Shown piece after piece: positions 1 through 6,988 of a stretch of 15,524 nt of DNA. A model generated the notes under the pieces. The model had not been told where the DNA came from and did no database searches. It was given only the letters and a program-made list of their open reading frames with translations. The position numbers and the translations under genes are program-made. The stretch's first letter is position 1. The number at the start of each line of letters is the position of its first letter. Where the stretch lies: the NCBI GenBank assembly GCA_030148365.1, contig JASBTO010000087.1, positions 1-15,524 on the forward strand. The letters run 5' to 3'. The stretch comes from Kangiellaceae bacterium. GTDB taxonomy: Bacteria; Pseudomonadota; Gammaproteobacteria; Enterobacterales; Kangiellaceae.

Positions 1-32
1 AGAAAGAAGTAGACAAATACAGGCAGGGCAGG

Positions 33-65
33 AAAATGCCCGGAAGCCGGATGGCTCCCGGGGCA
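33..65 (-). terminator. Intrinsic terminator after cphB
   Basis: On the minus strand, 5 bases after the cphB stop, a GC-rich hairpin forms between TGCCC (65-61) and GGGCA (41-37). Inside it GG pairs with CC, a G-T wobble follows, and AGCC pairs with GGCT around an ATCC loop. There is one bulged C. Four T residues follow directly (36-33). This is the standard Rho-independent layout and closes the iadA-cphB operon. Bases 1-32 show nothing further. Confidence 0.85.
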
Positions 66-70
66 GTGGT

Positions 71-898
71 TCAATCAGCGGAGACCGGCGTGCGGGTCGT
101 GCAATCGTAACGATCGCCGGCCGCAAGGATATGCAGGCGCAGGCCGAACAGACTCACCGGGTCGCCCTGACGGACGGAACCCATGGAGGAGTGACTCAGC
201 TTGCTCGGATCGACCACGGTAACCACGCCGCTGCCGACCACTTCAAACTCGCCTTTGGCGTTGATAAAGGCCGCTGTGTCTTCGTCGAGACCAATACCGG
301 TCACAAAAGGGTTGAAGGACAGGGCCGTCAACAGGCGGCCCAGGCGATTGCGCTGGGTAAAGTGCTGGTCGATCAGCATGCTGTTGGTCAGACCAAGGCC
401 CGGCGACAGGGTAACGCCATCTTCCGTCGGCGTTTTGGTGTCGCTGTCGCCACCGGCAATCATGTGCTCCGGCATGATGGCCGCCCCCGCGGAAGTGCCG
501 GCTACCGGCATACCGTCGGCATTCAGGCGACGAATGGCCTGGGCCACCGGAGTACCACCCAGGATCGTTGACAAGCGCAGCTGGTTGCCGCCGGTAATGA
601 AAATGCCCGTCGCCTGATGCAGCAGTTCCAGATAATCCTCGCGCAGACAATCGGCACGGGTTTCCAGTGGGATGAATTTGGCGTTGGCAACGCCGATATC
701 TTCAAAGATTTTCACGTAACGTGGACCGGTATCGATCAGCCGCGACGCCGTCGGTATTATCACGATGCGGGCTTTTTTCCCGCCGGCCAATCCGACAAAC
801 TTCTTGAGAATGGTCGGATGTTCCAGTTTTTCTTCAGCGCCGCCAATCGGAATGACGTAGCCTCTCTCCCCCGCCCCCGTGCCTGGTGATGGACACAT
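71..898 (-). CDS. cphB: Cyanophycinase (peptidase family S51)
   Basis: The 275-residue product matches the usual length of bacterial cyanophycinases, which cut cyanophycin (multi-L-arginyl-poly-L-aspartate) into beta-Asp-Arg dipeptides in the cytoplasm. Visible family marks are GGNQLRL (103-109), the nucleophile Ser136 in GTSAGA (134-139), DQHF with His179 (177-180), the Arg-rich TQRNRLGRL stretch (181-189) and GLDEDTA with Glu206 (203-209). These agree with the serine-protease-like active site known for the family. No signal peptide is seen, so it should act inside the cell. The ATG start (898-896) has AGAGGG 8 bases upstream. It lies 45 bases after iadA on the same strand and is followed by a terminator, so the two are very likely cotranscribed. 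A diverged S51 member such as dipeptidase E is less likely, because the cyanophycinase-type Gln, His and Arg motifs are all present. Confidence 0.93.
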   Translation of the reverse strand: MCPSPGTGAGERGYVIPIGGAEEKLEHPTILKKFVGLAGGKKARIVIIPTASRLIDTGPRYVKIFEDIGVANAKFIPLETRADCLREDYLELLHQATGIFITGGNQLRLSTILGGTPVAQAIRRLNADGMPVAGTSAGAAIMPEHMIAGGDSDTKTPTEDGVTLSPGLGLTNSMLIDQHFTQRNRLGRLLTALSFNPFVTGIGLDEDTAAFINAKGEFEVVGSGVVTVVDPSKLSHSSMGSVRQGDPVSLFGLRLHILAAGDRYDCTTRTPVSAD

Positions 899-943
899 GG
901 TTGCAACCCTCTAGTTGGATGTTCAGAAACAGAAAATTCGGTA

Positions 944-2107
944 TCAGGTCTCGAAAGTACCTTTTATTACCTGTTCGCCATCCCTGACATGCCAGCGGCC
1001 GAGTGCCATCACATGACGCAATTCACCTGTCTCGTCGAGACAAAGCAAATCCGCATCGGCGCCTTCCTGGAGACGACCCTTGCCGGCAAGACGTAGCAGA
1101 GTCGCGATATTGCTGGTAAATACGGGCAGGATCCTGCCCAGTGGCTGACCATTTTGCAAGAGCTGCCGCAAAGTTTGCAACAGGGTTTCCGACCGGCCGA
1201 AGTCCAGCTTGACCAGTTCCCCCTGCTTGTCAAACACCGGCAGACAACCGCCTCCGTCAGAGCTGATGGTCAGTTTGTCGGCGGGATAGCCTGCCGCCAG
1301 GAACTCCCCGATGGCCGCCGCGGCGCCGACTTCGTCGGTATCATCACTCGGCGGAAACGCCGTCAGATCCACCCAACAGCCCCTTTTACTCAGCTCACAG
1401 GCTTCCTCGAACAGCGCCCGGCGGCGGTTGATGTGGGTGGGATGAAACACCCGGGGCGGCAGTTCAGTCTCGTCCAGGGCCCGGTTGACCAGCGACAGGC
1501 CCCGCTCACCGTCACCGAGATGCAGGTGCAGGACCCCGGCTTTGCCGGTCATCAGGCCGGCCACATGCACCTCGCTCGCCAGGCGTACCAGTTCGTCAAA
1601 GGTCGGCTGGCTGGAGCGGTGATCACTGATGGCCAGTTCGCCGAGACCCAATACACAATCGATATGGACCAGATCCGACCGTACCGAGCCGGTCAGGGTG
1701 GTCGGCGGACAATGATAGCCGCCGGTATAACACCAGGCACTCATACCCTCTTCCCGCAAGGCGCGGACCTGGGCGATCAGGGACGACGTCGAACGGGTGA
1801 CGTCGTCGGTGCCCAGCAGTCCGACGACGCTGGTCACTCCGGCGCCGGTGAACTGGCTGAGGGGGACCGGGGGCACCCGGGTGGCAAATCCGGCTTCGCC
1901 GCCGCCACCGGTAATATGGGCATGGCCGTCAATCAACCCCGGGGTCAACCAGAGACCTTCCAGATCCACCTCTTCGGCAAGCAACCGGGGGTCGAGGCTC
2001 GGCTTATCCTCGCCCATCCAGAGGATGCGGCCCGCACCAATCAGCAGGTTCAGGTGGCCGAGGGGCTCGGGCGCCAAAACATTGGCATTCTTGATCAAGG
2101 TCAGCAT
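944..2107 (-). CDS. iadA: Isoaspartyl dipeptidase, probable Glu-bridged type
   Basis: This 387-residue amidohydrolase-superfamily enzyme splits beta-aspartyl dipeptides. Beside cphB its likely substrate is beta-Asp-Arg, giving Asp and Arg. Metal-site residues visible are His62 and His64 in DGHAH, His196 in LHLGD, His225 in PTHINR and the catalytic Asp284 in ISSDGGG. Substrate-site counterparts are Tyr131 in CYTGGYH and Arg228. The C-terminus ends in KGTFET, as E. coli IadA nearly does. The residue aligning with the carboxylated Lys162 of E. coli IadA (GVKCAISDHR) is Glu157 here, in GELAISDHR. The frame stays open upstream to 2362, but that would run into the divergent ABC gene and adds residues with no family match. 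I chose the ATG at 2107 because MLTLIKNANVLAPE aligns with the start of the family. No clear Shine-Dalgarno site precedes it. Confidence 0.92.
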   Translation of the reverse strand: MLTLIKNANVLAPEPLGHLNLLIGAGRILWMGEDKPSLDPRLLAEEVDLEGLWLTPGLIDGHAHITGGGGEAGFATRVPPVPLSQFTGAGVTSVVGLLGTDDVTRSTSSLIAQVRALREEGMSAWCYTGGYHCPPTTLTGSVRSDLVHIDCVLGLGELAISDHRSSQPTFDELVRLASEVHVAGLMTGKAGVLHLHLGDGERGLSLVNRALDETELPPRVFHPTHINRRRALFEEACELSKRGCWVDLTAFPPSDDTDEVGAAAAIGEFLAAGYPADKLTISSDGGGCLPVFDKQGELVKLDFGRSETLLQTLRQLLQNGQPLGRILPVFTSNIATLLRLAGKGRLQEGADADLLCLDETGELRHVMALGRWHVRDGEQVIKGTFET

Positions 2108-2162
2108 GGGATCGGGATTGTCCGTGGCGGTCCCGGCGCGCAAGCGCCTGTGAGGATTGGCA

Positions 2163-2188
2163 AGTGTAATCAAAAACCGCAGCGGTTT
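2163..2188 (-). promoter_or_regulatory. Candidate iadA-cphB promoter with embedded operator
   Basis: A perfect inverted repeat, AAACCGC-A-GCGGTTT, occupies 2174-2188. On the minus strand a -10-like TACACT lies at 2168-2163, just downstream of the repeat. The palindrome would therefore sit in the -10/-35 spacer, where a repressor would block transcription. The -35 side is poor. The repeat is seen directly; the promoter and operator roles are inferred. The half-sites resemble those of LacI-type operators, but no such regulator is in the window. Confidence 0.4.
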
Positions 2189-2213
2189 CGACTTTCCCGC
2201 GGACACGGGTACC

Positions 2214-2241
2214 TGACAATTGTCATGACAAATCGATGACA
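2214..2241 (+). promoter_or_regulatory. Palindrome cluster, candidate operator of the exporter operon
   Basis: A perfect 12-base palindrome, TGACAATTGTCA (2214-2225), overlaps a perfect 10-base one, TGTCATGACA (2221-2230). TGACA recurs at 2226 and 2237, giving direct copies about 11-12 bases apart with an inverted copy at 2221. TCAT and ATGA also flank a 9-base spacer at 2223-2239. Helical-turn spacing suits binding of a dimeric regulator, and the response regulator at 6988-7605 is the obvious candidate. I could not place a convincing promoter beside it. Confidence 0.4.
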
Positions 2242-2305
2242 TTCGGCTCTGCACGGGAGAGTACAAAAAGCGCAGCATGGAACCAGTTTCCTGACATAGA
2301 GGCCA

Positions 2306-3238
2306 ATGAACATGACCACCAACCACAGCGCTGCGGGACTGCAAGTCCGGGAGCTGCACCACAAATTCGGCAAGACCCGGGCTCTCGACGGTGTCAGCTT
2401 CGATCTGGAGCCGGGTAATATTCTCTCCATTCTGGGGCCGAACGGGGCCGGCAAGACCACCCTGATCCGGCTGATGCTGGGCTTGCTACCGGTTCAGCAG
2501 GGCACTATCCATCTGCAGGGCCAGGTCCCCGGTTCCCGAGCTGCCCGGTGTATTACCGGCGCGATGCTGCAGGAAACCCGGCTTCCCGATACCCTGACCG
2601 TCGCCGATCAGTTGCGGCTGTTTTCCGCCGCCCACCCCGCGCCCCTCGACTTTGACACCCTGATCCGCAGTGCCGCCCTTGAAGGACTGGAAAACCGGCG
2701 CTACAGCGCCCTGTCCGGTGGTCAGAAGCGACGCCTGCAATTCGCCTTGGCCATCTGTGGCCGGCCGCGTCTGCTGTTTCTGGATGAGCCGACCACGGGC
2801 CTCGACGCAGCCATGCGTCAGGACTTCTGGCGCCAGATCCGCAACCTGTCCGAAACCGGGACCTCGATCATTCTGACCACCCATTATCTGGAAGAAGCCG
2901 ACGCCCTCGCGGATCGGATCATGCTGTTGCAGGAAGGCCGTGTCGTGGCCCGGGGTACACCGGCGGAGTTGAAAGCCACAACCCGGGGCCGGCTGATCCG
3001 CTGCCGGACGCGCCTGTCAGCGCAAGAGTTGAAGGCGTTGCCCGGCGTCGAACTCGTGCAGGGTCGCGGCGCCCGCATGGAAATTATCAGCAGCGACTGC
3101 GAAAACCTGCTGCGCAGCCTGCTCGCCCGGGACAGCAGCCTGGCTGATCTGAGTATCACTGAAATTGGCCTGGAACAAGTGCTGACCCACTGCCACCCTT
3201 CCGCCCCGAACCCGACCGACACTGAGGAGGCCGCCTGA
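2306..3238 (+). CDS. ABC transporter ATP-binding protein (ABC-2 exporter type)
   Basis: The 310-residue product is the ATPase of an ABC-2-type exporter and should pair with the permease that follows. Motifs run in normal order: Walker A GPNGAGKTT (44-52), Q-loop Gln89, signature LSGGQ (136-140), Walker B LLFLDEP (156-162), D-loop GLDAAM (165-170) and H-loop His193. The C-terminal 90 or so residues form the extra domain often seen in drug- or lipid-export ATPases. The substrate cannot be told from the sequence. GAGG at 2299-2302 is only 3 bases from the ATG at 2306 and 9 bases from the in-frame ATG at 2312, so the true start may be two codons later. It is the first gene of the five-gene operon, and its stop overlaps the permease start by one base (TGATG). 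Confidence 0.93.
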   Translation: MNMTTNHSAAGLQVRELHHKFGKTRALDGVSFDLEPGNILSILGPNGAGKTTLIRLMLGLLPVQQGTIHLQGQVPGSRAARCITGAMLQETRLPDTLTVADQLRLFSAAHPAPLDFDTLIRSAALEGLENRRYSALSGGQKRRLQFALAICGRPRLLFLDEPTTGLDAAMRQDFWRQIRNLSETGTSIILTTHYLEEADALADRIMLLQEGRVVARGTPAELKATTRGRLIRCRTRLSAQELKALPGVELVQGRGARMEIISSDCENLLRSLLARDSSLADLSITEIGLEQVLTHCHPSAPNPTDTEEAA

Positions 3239-4002
3239 TGAACGCCAGTCAAACCCTGAAGCTGTATACCACCGAGTCCCGCTATGAATGGCTGAAAACC
3301 CTGCGCATGCCCGGCTTTGTACTGCCTAGCCTGTTGTTTCCCGTGGTCTTCTACAGCTTCTTCGGGATCATCTTCAACCCGTCCGGTTCCTCGTCAGGTG
3401 CCGCGACCTATCTGCTGGCAACCTACGGTGTCTTTGGTGTCATCGGACCGGCCCTGTTCGGTTTCGGCGTCGGCCTCGCCATCGAACGGGAGCAGGGCTG
3501 GCTCGCCCTCAAACGCATCTCTCCCGCGCCCGCCATGGCCTACTTTACGGCCAAGACCAGCACCGCGATGATTTTCGCGGCGCTGATCATCATCGAACTC
3601 TTTGCCGTGGCGGCACTGTTTGGCAAGGTGGCGATGGCCACCTCCGACTGGCTGTTTCTGGCGGCCATTTTGCTGGTCGGCACCATCCCCTTTTGCGCCA
3701 TGGGACTCGCCCTCGGCAGCTGGAGCCGGGGCAAATCGGCGCCGGCACTGGTCAACCTGATCTATCTGCCCCTCGCCTTTCTCTCCGGCCTCTGGATCCC
3801 GATCCAGATGATGCCTGCCGTGATCCAGGAACTGGCCCTGGCTTTACCGCCCTATCATCTTGCCCAACTCGCCCTGAAGGTGCTCGGCAAGGATCAGGGC
3901 TATGACGTACTGCTGCACATCGGCTATCTCGCCGTGTTCACCGCAATCTGTCTGTGGGTGGCCCAGCGGGGCCTGAAGCGGGCCGATGGACAAGGAGCAT
4001 GA
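3238..4002 (+). CDS. ABC-2 type transporter permease
   Basis: This 254-residue integral membrane protein has about six hydrophobic segments, near residues 25-45, 57-78, 108-128, 137-160, 167-188 and 227-243. This matches a single-domain ABC-2 permease that would dimerise with two copies of the upstream ATPase. The SGLWIP...LPPYHLAQLA region (about 183-212) is characteristic of permeases found beside DesK/DesR-like two-component genes. The start overlaps the ATPase stop (TGATG), with GAGGAGG just upstream inside that gene, so translation is coupled. Its stop in turn overlaps the ATG at 3999, one of two possible starts of the next gene. It is probably an exporter; the cargo is unknown. Confidence 0.9.
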   Translation: MNASQTLKLYTTESRYEWLKTLRMPGFVLPSLLFPVVFYSFFGIIFNPSGSSSGAATYLLATYGVFGVIGPALFGFGVGLAIEREQGWLALKRISPAPAMAYFTAKTSTAMIFAALIIIELFAVAALFGKVAMATSDWLFLAAILLVGTIPFCAMGLALGSWSRGKSAPALVNLIYLPLAFLSGLWIPIQMMPAVIQELALALPPYHLAQLALKVLGKDQGYDVLLHIGYLAVFTAICLWVAQRGLKRADGQGA

Positions 4003-4004
4003 AA

Positions 4005-5822
4005 ATGAAAACCCTGGTCATCCCGGTGGTCGTCATTGCGGCTCTTGCGCTGTTTTTCTTCGCGCTCCCGAGCCCCGAAGCCGGGCACGAAGGCGCGGCC
4101 ATGCCCGGGCAGGATGGCGAGGCATACCTGATCATCAACGCCCGCATTTTCGATGGCGAAAAGATCCTGTCAGCCGACAGTGTCCGGGTCGCTGACGGCA
4201 TGATTGAGGCAGTGGGCAGCAATCTCGACACCGGTGTCGATCTGCCGGTAGTCGATGCCGAAGGCGCCACCCTGCTGCCCGGATTGCTCGATACCCACAC
4301 GCACGTTTTCGGTGAGGCCCGCCAGCAAGCGCTGCAATTTGGCGTCACCACCCTGCTCGACATGTTTACCGATCATCGGCAACTGGCTGACGCCCGGCGC
4401 GAACGTGAAAGCGTTTCGCAAACCGAGCAGGCGGATCTGTTTTCCGCGGGCACCCTGATCACCGCGCCCGGGGGCCACGGCACGGAGTATGGCATGGATA
4501 TACCGGTGCTGACCGCACCGGAGCAAGCAGCCTCGCTGGTCGAGAAGTTGATCGCTCAGGGCTCGGACTACATCAAGATTGTCTATAACGCCCGGCAAGC
4601 CGCTTATCAGGCCATGCCTTCTATTACCCGGGACGAACTGCAAGCCGTCGTGAGCGCCGCGCACCGGCAGGGAAAACTCGCCGTCGTGCATATCAGCAAT
4701 CAGATCTCGGCGCGACATGCCGTGGAAGCCGGCGCCGATGGCCTGGTGCACGGATTTGGCGACACCCGGATCACCCCGGAACTGTTGGCGTTATTGCGTC
4801 ACACCGACACCTTCGTTATTCCGACCGGGGCGGTCATGGAAGGATTTTTCCGTCGTCAGGGCCGCGTCGACCTGACCCGGGATCCGCATCTTGAGCCCTG
4901 GCTCGACAGCAGTCAGAAAACCAATCTGCAGCAAACTCTCGGCGCGGGCGATCGTGGCATCGACTTTCAGGTCTTCCGGGACAATACCGCCGCCCTGGGC
5001 GAAGCCGGTGTCGATCTCCTGGCCGGATCTGACGCGCCCAATCCCGGTACGGCTCACGGCGCCAGCCTGCACCGCGAGCTTGAACTGCTGGTTGAAGCAG
5101 GCCTCTCGCCTCTCCAGGCGCTCGCCAGTGCCACCAGTGTGCCGGCAAAACGCTTTGGCCTGACGGATCGAGGCATGATCAAGCCCGGTGCCCGGGCAGA
5201 TTTGTTGCTGGTCAGGGGACAGCCGGATACCGATATCACGGCGACGCGGGATATCCTGCAGATCTGGAAGAACGGCTATCCGGTGCCCCGCAAGTCTCGC
5301 GCCCGGAGCCAGTACGCTCGCCCTGACATTGCCACTGATGGCCTGATCGCCGACTTCGAGCAGACCGCCACAAAGACCCGCTTCGGGCTGCCCCTGGAAG
5401 TGACCACCGATCAGATGATGGGCGGCGCTTCCGTCGCGACGCTGAAAACCATCCCATCCGGCACCGGCAATCAGGCACTCGGGATCGATACGGAGATCCT
5501 TGACGGATTCCCCTATCCCTGGGCGGGCGTGATTTTCTATCCCGGCAGCGCACCGATGTCCCCGGTCAATCTCGACGGCTACGAAACCCTGCAGGTCTCC
5601 GCAAAGGGCACACCGGGGGAATACCGGCTGCTGGTTTTTATCGAGGGCGCAATGCAACCTTTGCAACACCGCTTTACGGTGACGGAGCATTGGCAGGAGT
5701 ATCGGTTGCCCCTTGCGCGCATTGCCGGTGACGGCCTGGGAGCGATTACCGCGATTGCATTTTGCGCCGGACCGAACACCGGTAAACGGCACTTGGCCCT
5801 CGACAATATTGCGCTACAATAG
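4005..5822 (+). CDS. Exported amidohydrolase fused to CIA30-like domain
   Basis: The 605-residue protein starts with a hydrophobic segment (2-22, signal peptide or anchor), so it should act in the periplasm or at the membrane. Residues about 40-425 are an amidohydrolase of the imidazolonepropionase/prolidase-like group. Metal ligands are His98 and His100 (DTHTH), Lys191 (DYIKIV, likely carboxylated), His229 (VVHISN), His249 (LVHGFGD) and Asp343 (GSDAPNPG). Residues about 446-605 resemble the CIA30 (complex I intermediate-associated 30) beta-sandwich: IADFEQ, then TTDQMMGGAS (467-476), ending in LALDNIAL. Such domains often act as ligand-binding modules. ATG at 3999 overlaps the permease stop, but AAGGAG (3992-3997) is only 1 base from it and 7 bases from the ATG at 4005, so I prefer 4005. 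The substrate is unknown; Xaa-Arg/Lys or Xaa-Pro dipeptides and lactam-like compounds are possible from the family. Confidence 0.85.
   Translation: MKTLVIPVVVIAALALFFFALPSPEAGHEGAAMPGQDGEAYLIINARIFDGEKILSADSVRVADGMIEAVGSNLDTGVDLPVVDAEGATLLPGLLDTHTHVFGEARQQALQFGVTTLLDMFTDHRQLADARRERESVSQTEQADLFSAGTLITAPGGHGTEYGMDIPVLTAPEQAASLVEKLIAQGSDYIKIVYNARQAAYQAMPSITRDELQAVVSAAHRQGKLAVVHISNQISARHAVEAGADGLVHGFGDTRITPELLALLRHTDTFVIPTGAVMEGFFRRQGRVDLTRDPHLEPWLDSSQKTNLQQTLGAGDRGIDFQVFRDNTAALGEAGVDLLAGSDAPNPGTAHGASLHRELELLVEAGLSPLQALASATSVPAKRFGLTDRGMIKPGARADLLLVRGQPDTDITATRDILQIWKNGYPVPRKSRARSQYARPDIATDGLIADFEQTATKTRFGLPLEVTTDQMMGGASVATLKTIPSGTGNQALGIDTEILDGFPYPWAGVIFYPGSAPMSPVNLDGYETLQVSAKGTPGEYRLLVFIEGAMQPLQHRFTVTEHWQEYRLPLARIAGDGLGAITAIAFCAGPNTGKRHLALDNIALQ
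5793..5820 (+). promoter_or_regulatory. Possible internal promoter for the two-component genes
   Basis: At the very end of the amidohydrolase gene, TTGGCC (5793-5798), a 16-base spacer and TACAAT (5815-5820) resemble a sigma70 promoter. Transcription would begin at about 5827, next to the kinase ATG at 5828, giving an almost leaderless message. No Shine-Dalgarno site precedes that ATG, which would fit. The match could be chance inside coding DNA. Confidence 0.3.
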
Positions 5823-5827
5823 CCGCC

Positions 5828-6988
5828 ATGGACGAAACCAATTCAAACATTAACCCGGATCAGAATACCAAGGCGCCACCCGCCGGTTTGAGGCAACAGC
5901 TGCTGGCGTGGCATCAGCGCTTGATCCCCTGCCATGAATCTGTCGGCTATACACCTTACCTGTGGCTCATCTATCTGAGTTTCTACTTTGGCTATTGGTA
6001 TTTCCGGCCCCCCGGCAGTGTTGAAATTTTGTTGACCTGCATCGGCATCCCGGCTTTCCTGGCGTTCTACTTTTACGGATTCCGGGTCCGTGAACGACAG
6101 ATGCTGGTGCCCATTGCCGGCATACTTGCCATCGGTATTCTGCTGTCATTCTACAATCAGGGTGCCAGTGTCTTTTTTATTTACGCCGCCAGTTTCTGCG
6201 GACAGACACGTAACCGCCGCCTCGCCTTTACCCTGCTGGCCGGCGTATTGGCTGTCATTCTGATACAGTCGGCGGTTCTCGATTTCAGCTTGCGCTTTAT
6301 GTTTCCTGCGATTTTCTTCGGCCTGGTCATCGGTCTCTCCAATATTTTCTTCGCGGAAATACAAAAGAAAAATGCCGCCCTCAAACAATCCCGGGAAGAG
6401 GTGCGCCGCCTCGCGACACTGGCGGAGCGGGAACGCATTGCCCGGGACCTGCACGATTTGCTTGGCCATACCTTTTCGGTGATTACTCTGAAAGCCGAGT
6501 TGGCCGGCCGGCTGCTGGATTCCAGTCCCAGGGACTCGCGCCGGGAAATTGCCGACATAGAACAGGCCTCCCGCAATGCGCTCAGCCAGATCCGGGAAGC
6601 CGTCAGTGGCTATCGGGGTTCGACCCTGAAAACCGAGCTCGCCAACGCCCGGGTGACGCTCGAGACGGCCGATATCGATTTGTCCTACCAACTCGATGAA
6701 AAACCCTTGCCCGCCAAGCTGGACCAGCTGTTTTCCGTTCTGGTCAAGGAAGCCGTGACCAATATTATCCGTCACAGTCAGGCCAGCAGCTGCCGTATAG
6801 AGACGACCAGCGCCGCCGATCAGATCGTGCTGAAAATTGTCGACGATGGTCACGGAGGCAGTTTCACCGAAGGCAATGGTCTCAAAGGCATGCGGGAGAG
6901 GATTGCGCCGCTGCGCGGGGATCTGCTGATCCATTCCGACCGGGGCACCAGCCTGACGTTTACCTTTCCGTTGACGGAGGCCGCCTGA
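5828..6988 (+). CDS. DesK-type sensor histidine kinase
   Basis: The 386-residue product has an N-terminal region with about five to six membrane segments between residues 44 and 175 and no sizeable periplasmic loop, then a coiled linker (176-200). The HisKA_3 box has His209 in ERERIARDLHDLLGHT. The HATPase domain shows the N-box EAVTNIIRH (308-316), G1 DDGHGG (339-344) and G2 GNGLKGMRER (349-358). This is the DesK/NarL-partner architecture, in which the membrane part senses lipid state or membrane-active compounds. The phosphorylation partner is surely the next gene, which overlaps it by one base (TGATG). The ATG lies 5 bases after the amidohydrolase stop without a clear ribosome site, so it needs coupling or the internal promoter. 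The first 35 or so residues are polar and lack a known motif. Confidence 0.93.
   Translation: MDETNSNINPDQNTKAPPAGLRQQLLAWHQRLIPCHESVGYTPYLWLIYLSFYFGYWYFRPPGSVEILLTCIGIPAFLAFYFYGFRVRERQMLVPIAGILAIGILLSFYNQGASVFFIYAASFCGQTRNRRLAFTLLAGVLAVILIQSAVLDFSLRFMFPAIFFGLVIGLSNIFFAEIQKKNAALKQSREEVRRLATLAERERIARDLHDLLGHTFSVITLKAELAGRLLDSSPRDSRREIADIEQASRNALSQIREAVSGYRGSTLKTELANARVTLETADIDLSYQLDEKPLPAKLDQLFSVLVKEAVTNIIRHSQASSCRIETTSAADQIVLKIVDDGHGGSFTEGNGLKGMRERIAPLRGDLLIHSDRGTSLTFTFPLTEAA

Noticed and set aside
1154..2239. 361-codon open frame on the plus strand opposite iadA
   Set aside because: It lies wholly antisense to a well-supported gene and its translation has no family features. High-GC codon bias leaves such antisense frames open.
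2108..2362. Upstream extension of iadA by 85 codons
   Set aside because: It would overlap the divergent ABC gene start, cross the operator palindromes and add residues absent from the family.
4791..5792. 333-codon open frame antisense to the amidohydrolase
   Set aside because: It overlaps clear catalytic and CIA30 motifs on the other strand and its own product looks unstructured; a shadow frame.
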